From Marinomonas sp. KMM3893 (GTDB lineage Bacteria > Pseudomonadota > Gammaproteobacteria > Pseudomonadales > Marinomonadaceae), in the NCBI RefSeq assembly GCF_004352855.1, contig NZ_SJSC01000002.1, forward strand, positions 434,001-498,000: a DNA stretch of 64,000 bases. The letters are read 5' to 3'. Numbering within the stretch: position 1 is the stretch's first letter; each line of letters starts with the position of its first letter. Shown here in pieces: positions 7,301 to 16,108 of the stretch. The translations under genes and the position numbers were made by a program. Below the pieces are notes generated by a model. The model saw only the letters and a list, made by a program, of their open reading frames with translations. It was not told where the DNA came from and searched no databases.

Positions 7301-7993
7301 TTATTTGCTCAGTGCAGTGAGCAGTTTTTCTGCAACAAGTTCAGAGCTTGCTGGGTTCTGACCGGTAATCATTAAGCCGTCTTGAACCGCAAATGCACTC
7401 CAGTCCGCGCTACTTTGGTATTCCGCGCCGCGTTTTTTCAGCTCGTCTTCTAGTAGGAAAGGAACCACATCGGTCAGTTGTACGGCGTCTTCTTCACTGT
7501 TTTTGAACGCAGTGACGGTTTTCCCTTTGACATAATATTCACCCTTGCTGTCTTTGATGTTCAAAAACGCACTAGGGGCATGGCAGACAGAAGAAATAGG
7601 CTTCTCTGCGTGTAGGAAGCTTTCGATCAAGGCAATGGATGTTTCATTGTTCGTTAAGTCCCACAATGGGCCGTGGCCACCTGGGTAGAAAATGGCATCA
7701 AAATCTTCTTGCTTCATGTCGCTTAATAGCTGTGTGTTGGCAATGATGTTTTGTGCTGTTTGGTCTTCGTAGAAGCGCTTTGTGGCTGCGGTTTGCGCAT
7801 CGCTCAATTCACTGTTTGGGTCGATGGGCGCTTGACCACCTTTTGGTGTCGCAACGGTCACTTCTGCGCCAGCATCGATGAAAGCATAATAAGGTGCTGC
7901 GAACTCTTCTACCCAAAAACCGGTTTTATGGCCTGTGTTTCCTAAGTCTGAATGAGAGGTTAGGACAACTAAAATTTTCTTGCTGCTCATCAC
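7301..7993 (-). CDS. DJ-1/PfpI-family protein (Hsp31/glyoxalase III-like)
   Basis: A 230-residue class I amidotransferase-like protein. GFWVEEFAAPYYAF carries the conserved Glu (29/30), FYPGGHGPLWDL lies at about 102-112, and the nucleophile elbow ISSVCHAPSAF has Cys137-His138. The extended form with a WVEE segment and a lid is typical of Hsp31-like glyoxalase III or deglycase proteins rather than amidotransferases. Probably cytoplasmic, acting on methylglyoxal-type carbonyls (inference). It diverges from the LysR gene at 8174, a likely regulator. Confidence 0.85.
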   Translation of the reverse strand: MMSSKKILVVLTSHSDLGNTGHKTGFWVEEFAAPYYAFIDAGAEVTVATPKGGQAPIDPNSELSDAQTAATKRFYEDQTAQNIIANTQLLSDMKQEDFDAIFYPGGHGPLWDLTNNETSIALIESFLHAEKPISSVCHAPSAFLNIKDSKGEYYVKGKTVTAFKNSEEDAVQLTDVVPFLLEDELKKRGAEYQSSADWSAFAVQDGLMITGQNPASSELVAEKLLTALSK

Positions 7994-8173
7994 GGGCTCC
8001 TTATAAGCGAGTGTTTGTTTGGTTTGCTATCGATGAATCGCGAATGCCATCTGTACCGATAAGCGTGGGATTAGTATAGAGGTGGATTCAAATCTTGACT
8101 ATGGGGACAAAATTGACATCATTGATTTAATTATTGATACAATAGACGCATTGATTACAAAGCGTGAGACACG

Positions 8174-9070
8174 ATGGATATTTCCTTTGAACAGTTAAAA
8201 AGCATGGTGGTGTTTTCTCAGGTTATCGAGCAAGGCAGCCTAACGGCCGCGGCAAAAGCGATGGGGATTTCTCGTGGCGTCGTGAGCTACCACCTTAAAA
8301 AGCTAGAAGATCAATTGGGCGTGGTGTTACTCAACCGCACGACTCGCTCAATATCGTTAACGGAAACGGGAGAGGCGTATTATCAGCGTTGTCGAACGAT
8401 TGCCCATCAAGCGCACGAAGCCAATTTACAGATAGAAAAAGCCAAGCAAGAGCCCATAGGTAAGTTAAAAATCACCTGCCCGGTGAATTTAGGGTTACAG
8501 ATTGTGGTGCCTGCTTTGAATGAGTTTCGTCGTTTGTATCCGCTTATTGAGCTGGATGTGTCATTAGGCGATGAGGTGGTGAACATAATAAAAGACGGTG
8601 TCGATCTGGCTATTCGTGGGGCGCCATTGGCGGATTCCGGTTTGCAGGCCAGTAAGCTGGCGTCGTTTGAGACCTATTTGTGTGGCGCACCAGAATACTT
8701 CCGCTTGCGTGGTAAACCCACTCAGCCGCAAGAATTGTATGACCATGATTGGGTCGTGTATCGGCAAGCGGCCAATTCCGTTCATCTTAGCCAAGGCGGG
8801 CGTTCTTTTAGTATTTCGGTGGTTGGCGCCGTTAGCACCAATAATGCGGCCGCCCGCACTCTGTTTTTAGAAGGGGGGAATGGTATCGGCCGGATTCCCA
8901 GTTACGACGCAAAGCCGCGCCTTGAGCATGGTTCATTAGAGCGCATTCTTGCTGATTACCGCTGCTCTGATATTGATGTGTTTGCTGTTTTTCCGCCCGG
9001 CACGGCAAATTCAAAAAAACTGCGGTTGGTGGTCGATTTTCTGAAACAGGCGTTTTCTCGCATTCAGTAA
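8174..9070 (+). CDS. LysR-family transcriptional regulator
   Basis: A 298-residue protein with an N-terminal helix-turn-helix (FEQLKSMVVFSQVIEQGSL, then TAAAKAMGISRGVVSYHLKKLE) and a CrgA/DsdC-type substrate-binding domain from about residue 90 (GKLKITCPVNLGLQIVVPAL). It diverges from the DJ-1/PfpI gene across a 180 bp gap, which suggests it controls that gene, possibly in response to an electrophile (inference). The effector is unknown. Confidence 0.9.
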   Translation: MDISFEQLKSMVVFSQVIEQGSLTAAAKAMGISRGVVSYHLKKLEDQLGVVLLNRTTRSISLTETGEAYYQRCRTIAHQAHEANLQIEKAKQEPIGKLKITCPVNLGLQIVVPALNEFRRLYPLIELDVSLGDEVVNIIKDGVDLAIRGAPLADSGLQASKLASFETYLCGAPEYFRLRGKPTQPQELYDHDWVVYRQAANSVHLSQGGRSFSISVVGAVSTNNAAARTLFLEGGNGIGRIPSYDAKPRLEHGSLERILADYRCSDIDVFAVFPPGTANSKKLRLVVDFLKQAFSRIQ

Positions 9071-9166
9071 AGTAAAGGTTAAACAAGGTCCCATTCTAAT
9101 GATAGCCATCTAGCCTTGGATACCGTTATGATGTTGATATTCGTTAAATCGACATAGGTCTTATTC

Positions 9167-9532
9167 ATGTTATTTCGCATCCTACTGTTGTGTTTACTTG
9201 GCGGTTTTATTTTGCCCGCCATGGCCACGCAATCTCATTCTAATAAGGCGTTACAAAGCGTCGAAAAGAAGGTCATTGAGTTAGAGCGCAGTATGGCAAT
9301 TTTGCAGGTGTCTACTGCTTCAAGCGATGACTATCAGACGCTTGAAACACAGATTGAGCAGCTAGCGGCCACAGTGAAAGAAAACTCTCAGGCGACAGAT
9401 CGCATCGACTTCTTAACCAACTTAGTCTTTTTGCTGTTTGTTGCCTTGCTGGTTAGTCTGTTTTTTCAGCGACGCCAAGCGCGCCAATTAACGCGATTAT
9501 TGGATGTGAAACAAAAGGAGATTGCACCATGA
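9167..9532 (+). CDS. Hypothetical signal-peptide, coiled-coil and single-TM protein
   Basis: 121 residues. A cleavable-looking signal ends at AMA (about residue 20). A heptad-rich helix follows (SVEKKVIELERSMAIL, DYQTLETQIEQLAATVKEN), then one membrane span (LTNLVFLLFVALLVSLFF) and a basic cytoplasmic tail ending in a short charged helix. I recognise no family. Its TGA stop overlaps the ATG of the cysteine-hydrolase relative at 9529, so they are co-translated. The layout suggests a periplasmic coiled-coil protein tethered to the inner membrane. Confidence 0.65.
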   Translation: MLFRILLLCLLGGFILPAMATQSHSNKALQSVEKKVIELERSMAILQVSTASSDDYQTLETQIEQLAATVKENSQATDRIDFLTNLVFLLFVALLVSLFFQRRQARQLTRLLDVKQKEIAP

Positions 9533-10104
9533 AAAATATGCCGTGCCTGCTTATTATTGATATGCAAAAGGGAATGTCATGGCCGCAAGCTGGGCAACGC
9601 AATAATCCTAATGCAGAACAAGACATTGCTGAGTTGCTGGCCCATTGGCGAGTACACCATGCGCCTATCGTCCATGTTCGACACCTTTCACTGGAGCCTG
9701 AATCACTGTTCTGGCCAGAGCAAGATGGTGCTTTATTCCAAGATGTGTTTCAGCCATTGAGTCATGAAATGGTCATTGATAAGTCTGTGCCTGATGCATT
9801 TACGCATTCAAATCTGGCCGTTTGGTTACAAGAAAAAGGCATTAAGGATCTGGTTGTGGTGGGCGTGAGCACCAATAATTCAGTGGAATCGACGGTGCGT
9901 ACGGCGGGCAATTTAGGGTTTAACACCTATGTGGTTCAGGAGGCGTGTTTCGCCTTTGCCAAAGCGGATTTTAATGGCTATGAGCGCTCGGCGGATGAAG
10001 TGCATGCGATGTCGCTGGCGAATCTAGACGGCGAGTACGCCACGGTCATTTCTCAAGACAGTGCCTTCACTTTACTCTCTTCAGCGGTTGCACAAAGCCA
10101 ATAG
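9529..10104 (+). CDS. Isochorismatase/cysteine-hydrolase-fold protein with Ser at the Cys position
   Basis: 191 residues with the isochorismatase-like fold. Asp11 (IIDMQ) and Lys85 (VIDKSVPDAF) of the usual triad are present. The nucleophile motif, normally G-V-x-T-x-x-C-V, reads GVSTNNSVESTVRTAGNLGF with Ser118 in place of Cys. The C-terminus FNGYERSADEVHAMSLANLDGEYATV is also characteristic of this subgroup, so the Ser may be a conserved subfamily trait rather than decay. Nicotinamidase or carbamoylase chemistry via Cys is therefore unlikely. It overlaps the preceding gene by 4 nt. Confidence 0.8.
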   Translation: MKNMPCLLIIDMQKGMSWPQAGQRNNPNAEQDIAELLAHWRVHHAPIVHVRHLSLEPESLFWPEQDGALFQDVFQPLSHEMVIDKSVPDAFTHSNLAVWLQEKGIKDLVVVGVSTNNSVESTVRTAGNLGFNTYVVQEACFAFAKADFNGYERSADEVHAMSLANLDGEYATVISQDSAFTLLSSAVAQSQ

Positions 10105-10163
10105 CAAATGGCTACTGGCTTTGTAGTTTGACCCTAGTATTAGGGAAGGCTAGCGGCTTCTCC

Positions 10164-12590
10164 CTAGAATGTACTGCTCACGGATAATTTGATTTCACGC
10201 GGACTGCCTTGGGTTAAGTAACCTGAGCTACTGGCGCTTTCCCAATACCCTTTGTTCATTAGATTGGTGACGTTTAAGCGCCATGTTACTTCATGTTCTG
10301 AGAGTTGGGTTTGGTAGCGTGCGCTTAAATCGATACGAGTCCATGAATCTAGCTCGGTGGTGTTGGCAGCGTCTAAATACTGCGGACCACTGCGAATGAC
10401 TTTGCCGCCAAGCGTGGCGCCAGCGAAGAATGGTACGTCGTACTCTCCTCCAACAACAAGACGATACTTGGCGACGCCAGCGGCATCATTGCCATTATTG
10501 TCGCTGTTTTCTGCATTGCGCAACTCTGGGTCCAGAACCGTCGCTGAGGTATGCAAGCGTACTCCAGCCATAGGTTCGCCATACAGGCTGACTTCCACTC
10601 CGCGGTTACGTTGTTCGCCATGCAGACCATAGTCGCCATTTAAGGTGTAGGCTTCTGGTTTGGTGATTTCAAAGAGAGCCAGCTCTGCGCCTAGGGTGCC
10701 ATTTTCGTACTTCACACCAATTTCATTTTGCTTAGAAACGTAAGGCGCTAATACGCTGCCATAGTTGGCGGCGGAGGTGTCGGTAACCTGATCTCCTTGT
10801 TGCAACGCTTCCACATGGTTTGCGTACAAGGAAACATTCTCTATGGGTTTATAGACGATTCCGTAAATAGGGGACGTGGCCGCGTCGTCGTAATAGCTGG
10901 ACTCAATACCGTCGTAGTCGTAATTGTTCACCGTTATATTTTGGCGGCGCAGACCCGCTGTAATAAGCAGGGTGTCATCCAGGAAGCCTAGGGTATCCGC
11001 AAGGGAAACACCTCGAGCGTTGGTCTTGCTGCGGATATTAGGGTTGTCCATGTTGCCATCGGCTAAGGAGGAGGCTGTAGGGTAGTCGGTGTCGTTCGGG
11101 TTATAGATATTTGTCGTATTATCTGAAGCGCTACCATAGGTATACGCGCTATAGCTTTTATTCACGAAGCCCGAATAGGCAAGGTTAATCCGATGAGTGA
11201 CATCGCCAGTATTAACATGACCGACTAGACCCAGTGTCGAGGCGAAGGTGTTTGACTCATAAGGTACCGACAAGCGAGTCACAGTGGCATCACCATCGGC
11301 ATTGCTCAAAGTAGGGGACGAATAGTCGCCATATTCCTTGTTTTTATTCAGGCCTAGGCCAGTATGAAGGGTCCAATCATCATTCAAATCGTAGTCGGCA
11401 TTGACCATACCATAAAGGGTTTTTAAGCGAGAGTTCGCCCACGATGGCGAGTAGTTTGTTGCGGCGTCTGGTGCTGAAACATCGAAATAAGATGAGTTGT
11501 GAACCACGGAGCGACCGCTGTCTATTTTGAGGTTCTGATAGCCAATGTCCGTTGAGACTCTAAGGGTGTCTGAGCGGTAATCGGCGCCAATACTAATGGC
11601 CGTCTCTTCGCGGGATTCATTGTCTACGGCGCTGTCACCATCACGATACAGTACATTGCTGCGCACTCCCCATTGTTTTTCGCTACCAAAGCGTCGCGCC
11701 ACATCTAGGTTAATGCCCGTTTGGCCTTCTGCGGAGGTATCAAGGGTGATCTTGTTTAGATCGGCGTCGGCACGCTTGGGTTGGAGGTTAATCGCACCTC
11801 CAATGCCTGAGCCACCCGGAGTGACGCCATTGAGAAACGCACTGGAGCCTTTTAGTAACTGTACGCTTTCGATGGCGTTAGTCGACACCACTTGGCGCGG
11901 TAAAATACCGTATAAACCGTTGTAAGAGATGGCGTCACTGTCGAGCGCAAACCCCCGCACCATAAAGGTTTCTGAATAGTTACCGTAACCATAGCCAGAT
12001 TGAACGGAGGCGTCGTTATCCAGCACCTCGGCGATGCTTTCGGCTTGTTGGTTCTCGATGGTCTTATCCGTATAAGAAATCACGCTGAAGGGCACATTGG
12101 CACTGTTTTGCTCACCAAAAGTGCCTAAGCGTCCACCGGCTTCGATTTGACCGCCTGAGTAGGCTGTTAACTTGCTCTCCGCCACCTTGTCGGCCGACAC
12201 AGCAACACCGGGTAAGGTGTAATCTTGTTGGTCTAGTAAGCTGTAGGTGCCATCTTTATTGGCGACCATCAATAAGTTCGAACCACTGAGCAGACGATCA
12301 ATCAATTCGAGAGGCGTAAACTCTCCGTGAATTGCCTTGTTTTTTAGCCCCTGAGTTAACGCAGGATTAAAAGACAAGGCTATGTGGTTTTGCGCCGCGA
12401 CCTCGGTGATGTTCTTGCCTAAGTCGCCAGCCGGCACAGTGAACAACTGACGTGCGCTGTGTTGCGCCGAGTCAGCGGCAATGGCAACTAGGCTGATGCT
12501 GCTACCAAGCAATAAGCCAGTACTGCAAAGTGCCACTTTTATTGCCTGCTGCAATGGCGTTTTCACCATGTTATTTTTGCGGGTAGCCAC
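10164..12590 (-). CDS. TonB-dependent siderophore receptor with signalling (STN) domain
   Basis: About 808 residues: signal peptide, STN signalling domain (about 45-105, LFTVPAGDLGKNITEVAAQN...), plug (about 150-290, with MVRGFALDS and RQVVSTNAIESVQLLKG) and a 22-strand-type barrel ending in the typical LSVSSTF. An STN domain means a transducing receptor of the FecA/FpvA/FoxA type that signals to an anti-sigma factor, and fecR and fecI lie directly upstream. Start GTG 12590 is preferred because GGAGG (12600-12596) is 5 nt before it; GTG 12596 would overlap that Shine-Dalgarno and ATG 12569 is too far. The ligand is unknown, probably ferric hydroxamate- or citrate-like. Confidence 0.9.
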   Translation of the reverse strand: MATRKNNMVKTPLQQAIKVALCSTGLLLGSSISLVAIAADSAQHSARQLFTVPAGDLGKNITEVAAQNHIALSFNPALTQGLKNKAIHGEFTPLELIDRLLSGSNLLMVANKDGTYSLLDQQDYTLPGVAVSADKVAESKLTAYSGGQIEAGGRLGTFGEQNSANVPFSVISYTDKTIENQQAESIAEVLDNDASVQSGYGYGNYSETFMVRGFALDSDAISYNGLYGILPRQVVSTNAIESVQLLKGSSAFLNGVTPGGSGIGGAINLQPKRADADLNKITLDTSAEGQTGINLDVARRFGSEKQWGVRSNVLYRDGDSAVDNESREETAISIGADYRSDTLRVSTDIGYQNLKIDSGRSVVHNSSYFDVSAPDAATNYSPSWANSRLKTLYGMVNADYDLNDDWTLHTGLGLNKNKEYGDYSSPTLSNADGDATVTRLSVPYESNTFASTLGLVGHVNTGDVTHRINLAYSGFVNKSYSAYTYGSASDNTTNIYNPNDTDYPTASSLADGNMDNPNIRSKTNARGVSLADTLGFLDDTLLITAGLRRQNITVNNYDYDGIESSYYDDAATSPIYGIVYKPIENVSLYANHVEALQQGDQVTDTSAANYGSVLAPYVSKQNEIGVKYENGTLGAELALFEITKPEAYTLNGDYGLHGEQRNRGVEVSLYGEPMAGVRLHTSATVLDPELRNAENSDNNGNDAAGVAKYRLVVGGEYDVPFFAGATLGGKVIRSGPQYLDAANTTELDSWTRIDLSARYQTQLSEHEVTWRLNVTNLMNKGYWESASSSGYLTQGSPREIKLSVSSTF

Positions 12591-12679
12591 AGCCACCTCC
12601 TTTCTTTTCGATTGAGTGTGTTTAGTTGTTTTATTGACTGTTACTAACTAAGCCACTCGAAAATAAAAAAGGTATCAAT

Positions 12680-12698
12680 GATAATGAAAATTATTCCT
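12680..12698. promoter_or_regulatory. Fur-box-like sequence upstream of the receptor gene
   Basis: GATAATGAAAATTATTCCT agrees with the 19 bp GATAATGATAATCATTATC consensus at 14 positions by eye. It lies 90 bp before the receptor start, consistent with iron-dependent repression. Confidence 0.65.
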
Positions 12699-12729
12699 AT
12701 TAATTTCTATTGGCTGCTCTGCCATCGCC

Positions 12730-13701
12730 TCAACTGGCTTCTAATGTTACCCAGTAGCCCCCAAGATGGCGCGACACTGTCAGTGGGTAGGTGTGCGAGA
12801 GCATGGTAAGAATCGTGTCTGTATTTGTGGTGGGAAACGAGCCAGAAATAGGCAGCTCAGCGAGCTTGGGCGACACTCGTAACAGGCCATGTCGGTAGCG
12901 GGACACTTCGTTAATAAAAGTACTCAATGGCATGTTATGAACGGCGAGCATGCGTTGTAGCCAGGCGGTCGATTCTGGCCTTAAGGCTTTGCGAGTGTGA
13001 AGCTGATAGCGGGAAAAACTGACTTCTTGCCCTGCTTCTATGATGTTATTTTGGCGTTGTGTAGCCTGTTTTGGTGTGGCTTTGACGCGGCCTTCTATAA
13101 CCACTAGATGCGTCATTTCTTGGTGCTGTCGAACCGTGAAACGTGTCCCTAGCGGCATCAACTCCCCTTCTTGAGTGCTGACCAGAAAAGGACCGAACTG
13201 CTTGCTGTTCACTGGCGCCGTGACAATTTCAATTTCCCCTTCGCGCAGGGTTAAAAGCCGATGCGTTGGATTAAATTGAATATCAAATGCCGTGGCTGTA
13301 TTCAGCTTTACGGTAGAGCCATCCGGCAGCGTGACCGAGCTAAAGCCACCTTTTGTGGTGCGATAATCGGCACTCCATTGTTGGCTTTCGACCAATTTGC
13401 TGCCGCCCCAAATAGTGGGACCAGCGGCCAGCAGTAGGGCAAGTTTACCAATAGCAAGGCGGCGGCCTTCGTCGTCTGCACGATTGAGCACTGGCCCTGC
13501 GATGTCTTTTGGCATTTGTGCCATGCCATGCATCAAGCGCTGTGCTTTTTCCCATGCGGCTTGGTTGTCAGTGTTGGCTTGCTGCCAATCTAACAATGTT
13601 TGCTGTTCGAGGTTGGACAAGGGCGCGTCTTGGAGTTTGAGTAGCCATTCTGCGGCTTCCTCTAAGGCTCGTAAGGGAATTTTCTGGTTAGATTCCGGCA
13701 A
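12730..13701 (-). CDS. fecR: FecR-type anti-sigma factor
   Basis: A 323-residue regulator. The N-terminal cytoplasmic FecR_N part (AAEWLLKLQDAPLSNLEQQTL...W) is followed by one membrane segment (about 84-100) and the periplasmic FecR domain (YRTTKGGFSSVTLPDGSTV, LREGEIEIVTAP, PLGTRFTVRQ). The C-terminal secretin-like STN-binding region contains PISGSFPTTNTDTIL. It relays the occupied state of the TonB receptor to the FecI sigma factor. It starts 14 nt inside fecI, so both are translated together. The receptor gene follows 139 bp downstream with its own Fur-like box. Confidence 0.9.
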   Translation of the reverse strand: MPESNQKIPLRALEEAAEWLLKLQDAPLSNLEQQTLLDWQQANTDNQAAWEKAQRLMHGMAQMPKDIAGPVLNRADDEGRRLAIGKLALLLAAGPTIWGGSKLVESQQWSADYRTTKGGFSSVTLPDGSTVKLNTATAFDIQFNPTHRLLTLREGEIEIVTAPVNSKQFGPFLVSTQEGELMPLGTRFTVRQHQEMTHLVVIEGRVKATPKQATQRQNNIIEAGQEVSFSRYQLHTRKALRPESTAWLQRMLAVHNMPLSTFINEVSRYRHGLLRVSPKLAELPISGSFPTTNTDTILTMLSHTYPLTVSRHLGGYWVTLEAS

Positions 13702-14221
13702 AAAAATCTTCCTCCATAAGCATCAGGCACTGCAGGTAGGCTTGCTTCATATAACGCTTTACGCTGATCAGCGAAATGCCCATCTCATCGGCGATTTCTT
13801 GGTACTTTTTACCCTCAATTTGAGACAGTAAAAAGGCGGTTTTGACTTTCTTTGGCAAGTTATCAAGCAGGGCGTCTATTTGCTCAAGGGTTTGCAAAAT
13901 AATCAGCTGGTGCTCTTGGGAGGGCATTGCCTGTTCAGGTAATAAAGCGAGTTGCTCAAGATAGGCCTGTTCGATGGAGCGACGGCGATAAAAGTGGCTG
14001 ATGATGCCTTTTGCCACCGTGAGCAAATAGGCGCGCGGTGAATCTATCTTGTCCGATTCTTGGCGAGTATGAATCCGAACAAAAGTGTCTTGTGTGAGAT
14101 CTGCCGCATCACATTGATTTTCTAAGCGTTTGCGCATCCATGTAAACAGCCAACTATGGTGATCTGAATAAAGAGAGTGCATTAGCTCCTGCTGCACTCT
14201 TGGATCCGCGCGGTGCGGCAT
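13688..14221 (-). CDS. fecI: FecI-type ECF sigma factor
   Basis: A 177-residue sigma factor. Region 2 is RLENQCDAADLTQDTFVRIHTR, and region 4 includes LPKKVKTAFLLSQIEGKKYQEI followed by MGISLISVKRYMKQAYLQCL. Start ATG 14221 is chosen for its AGAGG 8 nt upstream; an ATG 33 nt earlier would begin next to the Fur-like box. FecI-family sigma factors drive the cognate TonB-receptor promoter after FecR signalling. The gene overlaps fecR and is preceded by a Fur-like site, so its synthesis should rise in iron starvation. Confidence 0.92.
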   Translation of the reverse strand: MPHRADPRVQQELMHSLYSDHHSWLFTWMRKRLENQCDAADLTQDTFVRIHTRQESDKIDSPRAYLLTVAKGIISHFYRRRSIEQAYLEQLALLPEQAMPSQEHQLIILQTLEQIDALLDNLPKKVKTAFLLSQIEGKKYQEIADEMGISLISVKRYMKQAYLQCLMLMEEDFFAGI

Positions 14222-14253
14222 GTTGTCGCCTCTTATTTTAATGAGAATTACCA

Positions 14254-14272
14254 AATGATAATAAGTCTCATT
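14254..14272. promoter_or_regulatory. Fur-box-like sequence upstream of fecI
   Basis: AATGATAATAAGTCTCATT is an imperfect 19 bp inverted repeat (AATGA...TCATT) with a GATAAT core, 33 bp before the fecI start. A further GAGAATT motif adjoins it at 14243. Confidence 0.6.
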
Positions 14273-14353
14273 AAATAGATGTGCTGCTTTTTTGTCAATC
14301 CAATAGTCACATTTGATGCCAGATTGGCGCCAAATTTATCACACAAGTTTGTG

Positions 14354-15349
14354 CTAGAGGCTTTCGCCGGCTTCGATCTGAAATGGCAAATCAATGATGC
14401 GCTGTTGGATAGGGTTGCCTTGCAAACGCGACAGTAAATGCTCCGCTGCCAAACGACCTATCTCCTCGCGAGGGGTAATAACGGTGGCGAGTAGTGGCAC
14501 CATAGCACGGGAAATATCATGGCCATGAAACCCAGCAATGCCTATTTCTTCAGGCACCTTAATACCGGCTTTCTGACACGCGTAAAGCGCCCCGATTGCC
14601 AAGTCATCATTGGTGCAAAAGATGCCATCGGTGTCCGGTTGTTGCTTCAGTACTTCTTCTAAAAAAGTCGCACCAAGGGTAAATGAAGAAGCGCTGGTGG
14701 TTTTGACGCATAACGGGGTAAAGCCATGATCTTGCATGGCTTTTTCGTATCCTTTTATTTTGAGTAGGGTTCGTTCGTCCATGCGAGCGGCAAAATAAAC
14801 CACTTTTCGATGGCCTTTCTCGATCATAAAATTGGTCATAGCATAAGCGGCGGCTTCGTTATCAATGCCGATGGCTTGTTCAATCGGTGGTGACACAGAA
14901 TCCATGATTTCAATCACAGGAACCCCAGCCACTTCGAGCATTTTTCGTACCCGATCGGTGTGGAAACTCTCGGAGATAATCAGCCCATCCACATTGTATG
15001 ACAGCAAGGTTGCGATCCGGGCTTCTTCCGACTCTCGGCTGTAGCCATAGTGGGCCAACATGGTTTGGTAACCAGCGGGTTCAAAGACGGCTTCAACACC
15101 ACGGATGACTTCAGAAAACACTTGGTTGGTCAAAGAAGGCAATAACACGCCAATCGCATGACTTTTTGAATTGGATAAAATATCCGGTGCGCGATTTGGA
15201 ATATAGCCTAGGGTGTCTAAGGCGTCGCGGATACGGATTTGCAATGGAGAAGAAACCAGATCGGCGCTTTTTAGATAGCGGCTGACCGTCATTTTGGTAA
15301 CGCCGACAAGGTCGGCTACGTCTTGAAGCGTAGGGCGTTTCTTTTTCAT
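14354..15349 (-). CDS. gntR: LacI-family gluconate operon repressor GntR
   Basis: A 331-residue LacI-type repressor. The helix-turn-helix is LQDVADLVGVTKMTVSRYLK. GYIPNRAPDILSNSKSHAIG and VLLPSLTNQVFSEVIRG are close to E. coli GntR, as are EVAGVPVIEIMDS, FCTNDDLAIGA and IAGFHGHDI. It binds gluconate and releases the operator. A GTTAC-N2-GTAAC palindrome sits 24 bp before its own start and two more precede the TRAP operon at 19171 and 19196, giving a clear regulon. It lies 3' of gntK with a terminator between them, so it has its own promoter. Confidence 0.93.
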   Translation of the reverse strand: MKKKRPTLQDVADLVGVTKMTVSRYLKSADLVSSPLQIRIRDALDTLGYIPNRAPDILSNSKSHAIGVLLPSLTNQVFSEVIRGVEAVFEPAGYQTMLAHYGYSRESEEARIATLLSYNVDGLIISESFHTDRVRKMLEVAGVPVIEIMDSVSPPIEQAIGIDNEAAAYAMTNFMIEKGHRKVVYFAARMDERTLLKIKGYEKAMQDHGFTPLCVKTTSASSFTLGATFLEEVLKQQPDTDGIFCTNDDLAIGALYACQKAGIKVPEEIGIAGFHGHDISRAMVPLLATVITPREEIGRLAAEHLLSRLQGNPIQQRIIDLPFQIEAGESL

Positions 15350-15372
15350 TCTCTGTTTAAATCCATCTCATT

Positions 15373-15384
15373 GTTACACGTAAC
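15373..15384. promoter_or_regulatory. GntR operator before gntR (GTTACACGTAAC)
   Basis: Palindrome GTTAC-AC-GTAAC inside the flanks TT...ATTA, 24 bp before gntR. It shares all outer bases with the two operators at 19171 and 19196 and with the E. coli gnt operator pattern. It implies autoregulation. Confidence 0.8.
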
Positions 15385-15500
15385 ATTAGCATATCACTCA
15401 GCCTACGAGAAAGAAAAATTTCTCTATTACGCCTTTCTAATCTCTTTATCTATAGGGAGTAATGTAGAAGTGAGTATTAACTTCATTTGGATCTAAAACG

Positions 15501-15526
15501 AAAGGCACGCAACGAAAGGTGCCTTT
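15501..15526 (-). terminator. Terminator after gntK
   Basis: AAAGGCAC (15501-15508) and GTGCCTTT (15519-15526) form an 8 bp stem just 3' of the gntK stop. On the minus strand it is followed by CGTTTTAG, a short U tract. Confidence 0.7.
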
Positions 15527-15532
15527 GTGAAA

Positions 15533-16021
15533 TTACGACTTTAGTTGTTGCAAGGCTTCGTTGACGACGGCATCTACCTCTTGATCGATGTCGACAATAA
15601 TGGCTTCATCAGAGGTTGGCTCAATTAAGGTGGCAAATTGGCTTTCGAGCATGCCACGGCCTTTAAAATAATGGCCGTCGCGCTTTTGATGACGCTGCCA
15701 GATGGTTTCAATGTCGCCTTTTAAGTACACCATGGCGAGTTGATCGACGCCGTTGCGTAAGATATTGCGATATTCCGGCTTAAGCCCTGAGCAGGCGATG
15801 ACGGCCTTATCGGTGTCTTGAAGCAGTTGGTTAAGCGTGGCTAACCAGCCCATACGATCTTCATCGTTCAACGGAGTGCCGGTGGCCATCTTCTTCACGT
15901 TTGCGTCGCAGTGGTAATCGTCGCCGTCAAAAAATGGATAACCTAGTTGCTCAGCAAGTCGCTGTCCGATAGAGGATTTTCCTGAGCCAGATACACCCAA
16001 TACAATAATTTTTTTAATCAT
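15533..16021 (-). CDS. gntK: Gluconokinase
   Basis: A 162-residue gluconate kinase (gluconate + ATP to 6-phosphogluconate). Walker A is GVSGSGKSS; FFDGDDYHCDANVKKMATGTPLNDEDRMGWL binds substrate; CSGLKPEYRNILR and YFKGRGMLESQFATLIEP are family signatures. Start ATG 16021 gives the canonical MIKKIIVLGVSGSGKSS start; an in-frame codon at 16075 would add 18 atypical residues. It is the last gene of dctP-dctQ-dctM-gntK, 87 bp after dctM, which ties the TRAP transporter to gluconate. Confidence 0.94.
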   Translation of the reverse strand: MIKKIIVLGVSGSGKSSIGQRLAEQLGYPFFDGDDYHCDANVKKMATGTPLNDEDRMGWLATLNQLLQDTDKAVIACSGLKPEYRNILRNGVDQLAMVYLKGDIETIWQRHQKRDGHYFKGRGMLESQFATLIEPTSDEAIIVDIDQEVDAVVNEALQQLKS

Positions 16022-16108
16022 TTCTTCATGTCTCCTAACGGTCTTTGCTGATTGAGACAAAGACCGTACGTTCAAAAAGCCGTGTTGAACGGCATGACCT
16101 AGGGTTAA

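Noticed and set aside
14311-14335. Terminator after gntR
   Set aside because: ATTTG...CAAAT forms a stem with a mismatch and there is no U tract on the minus strand.
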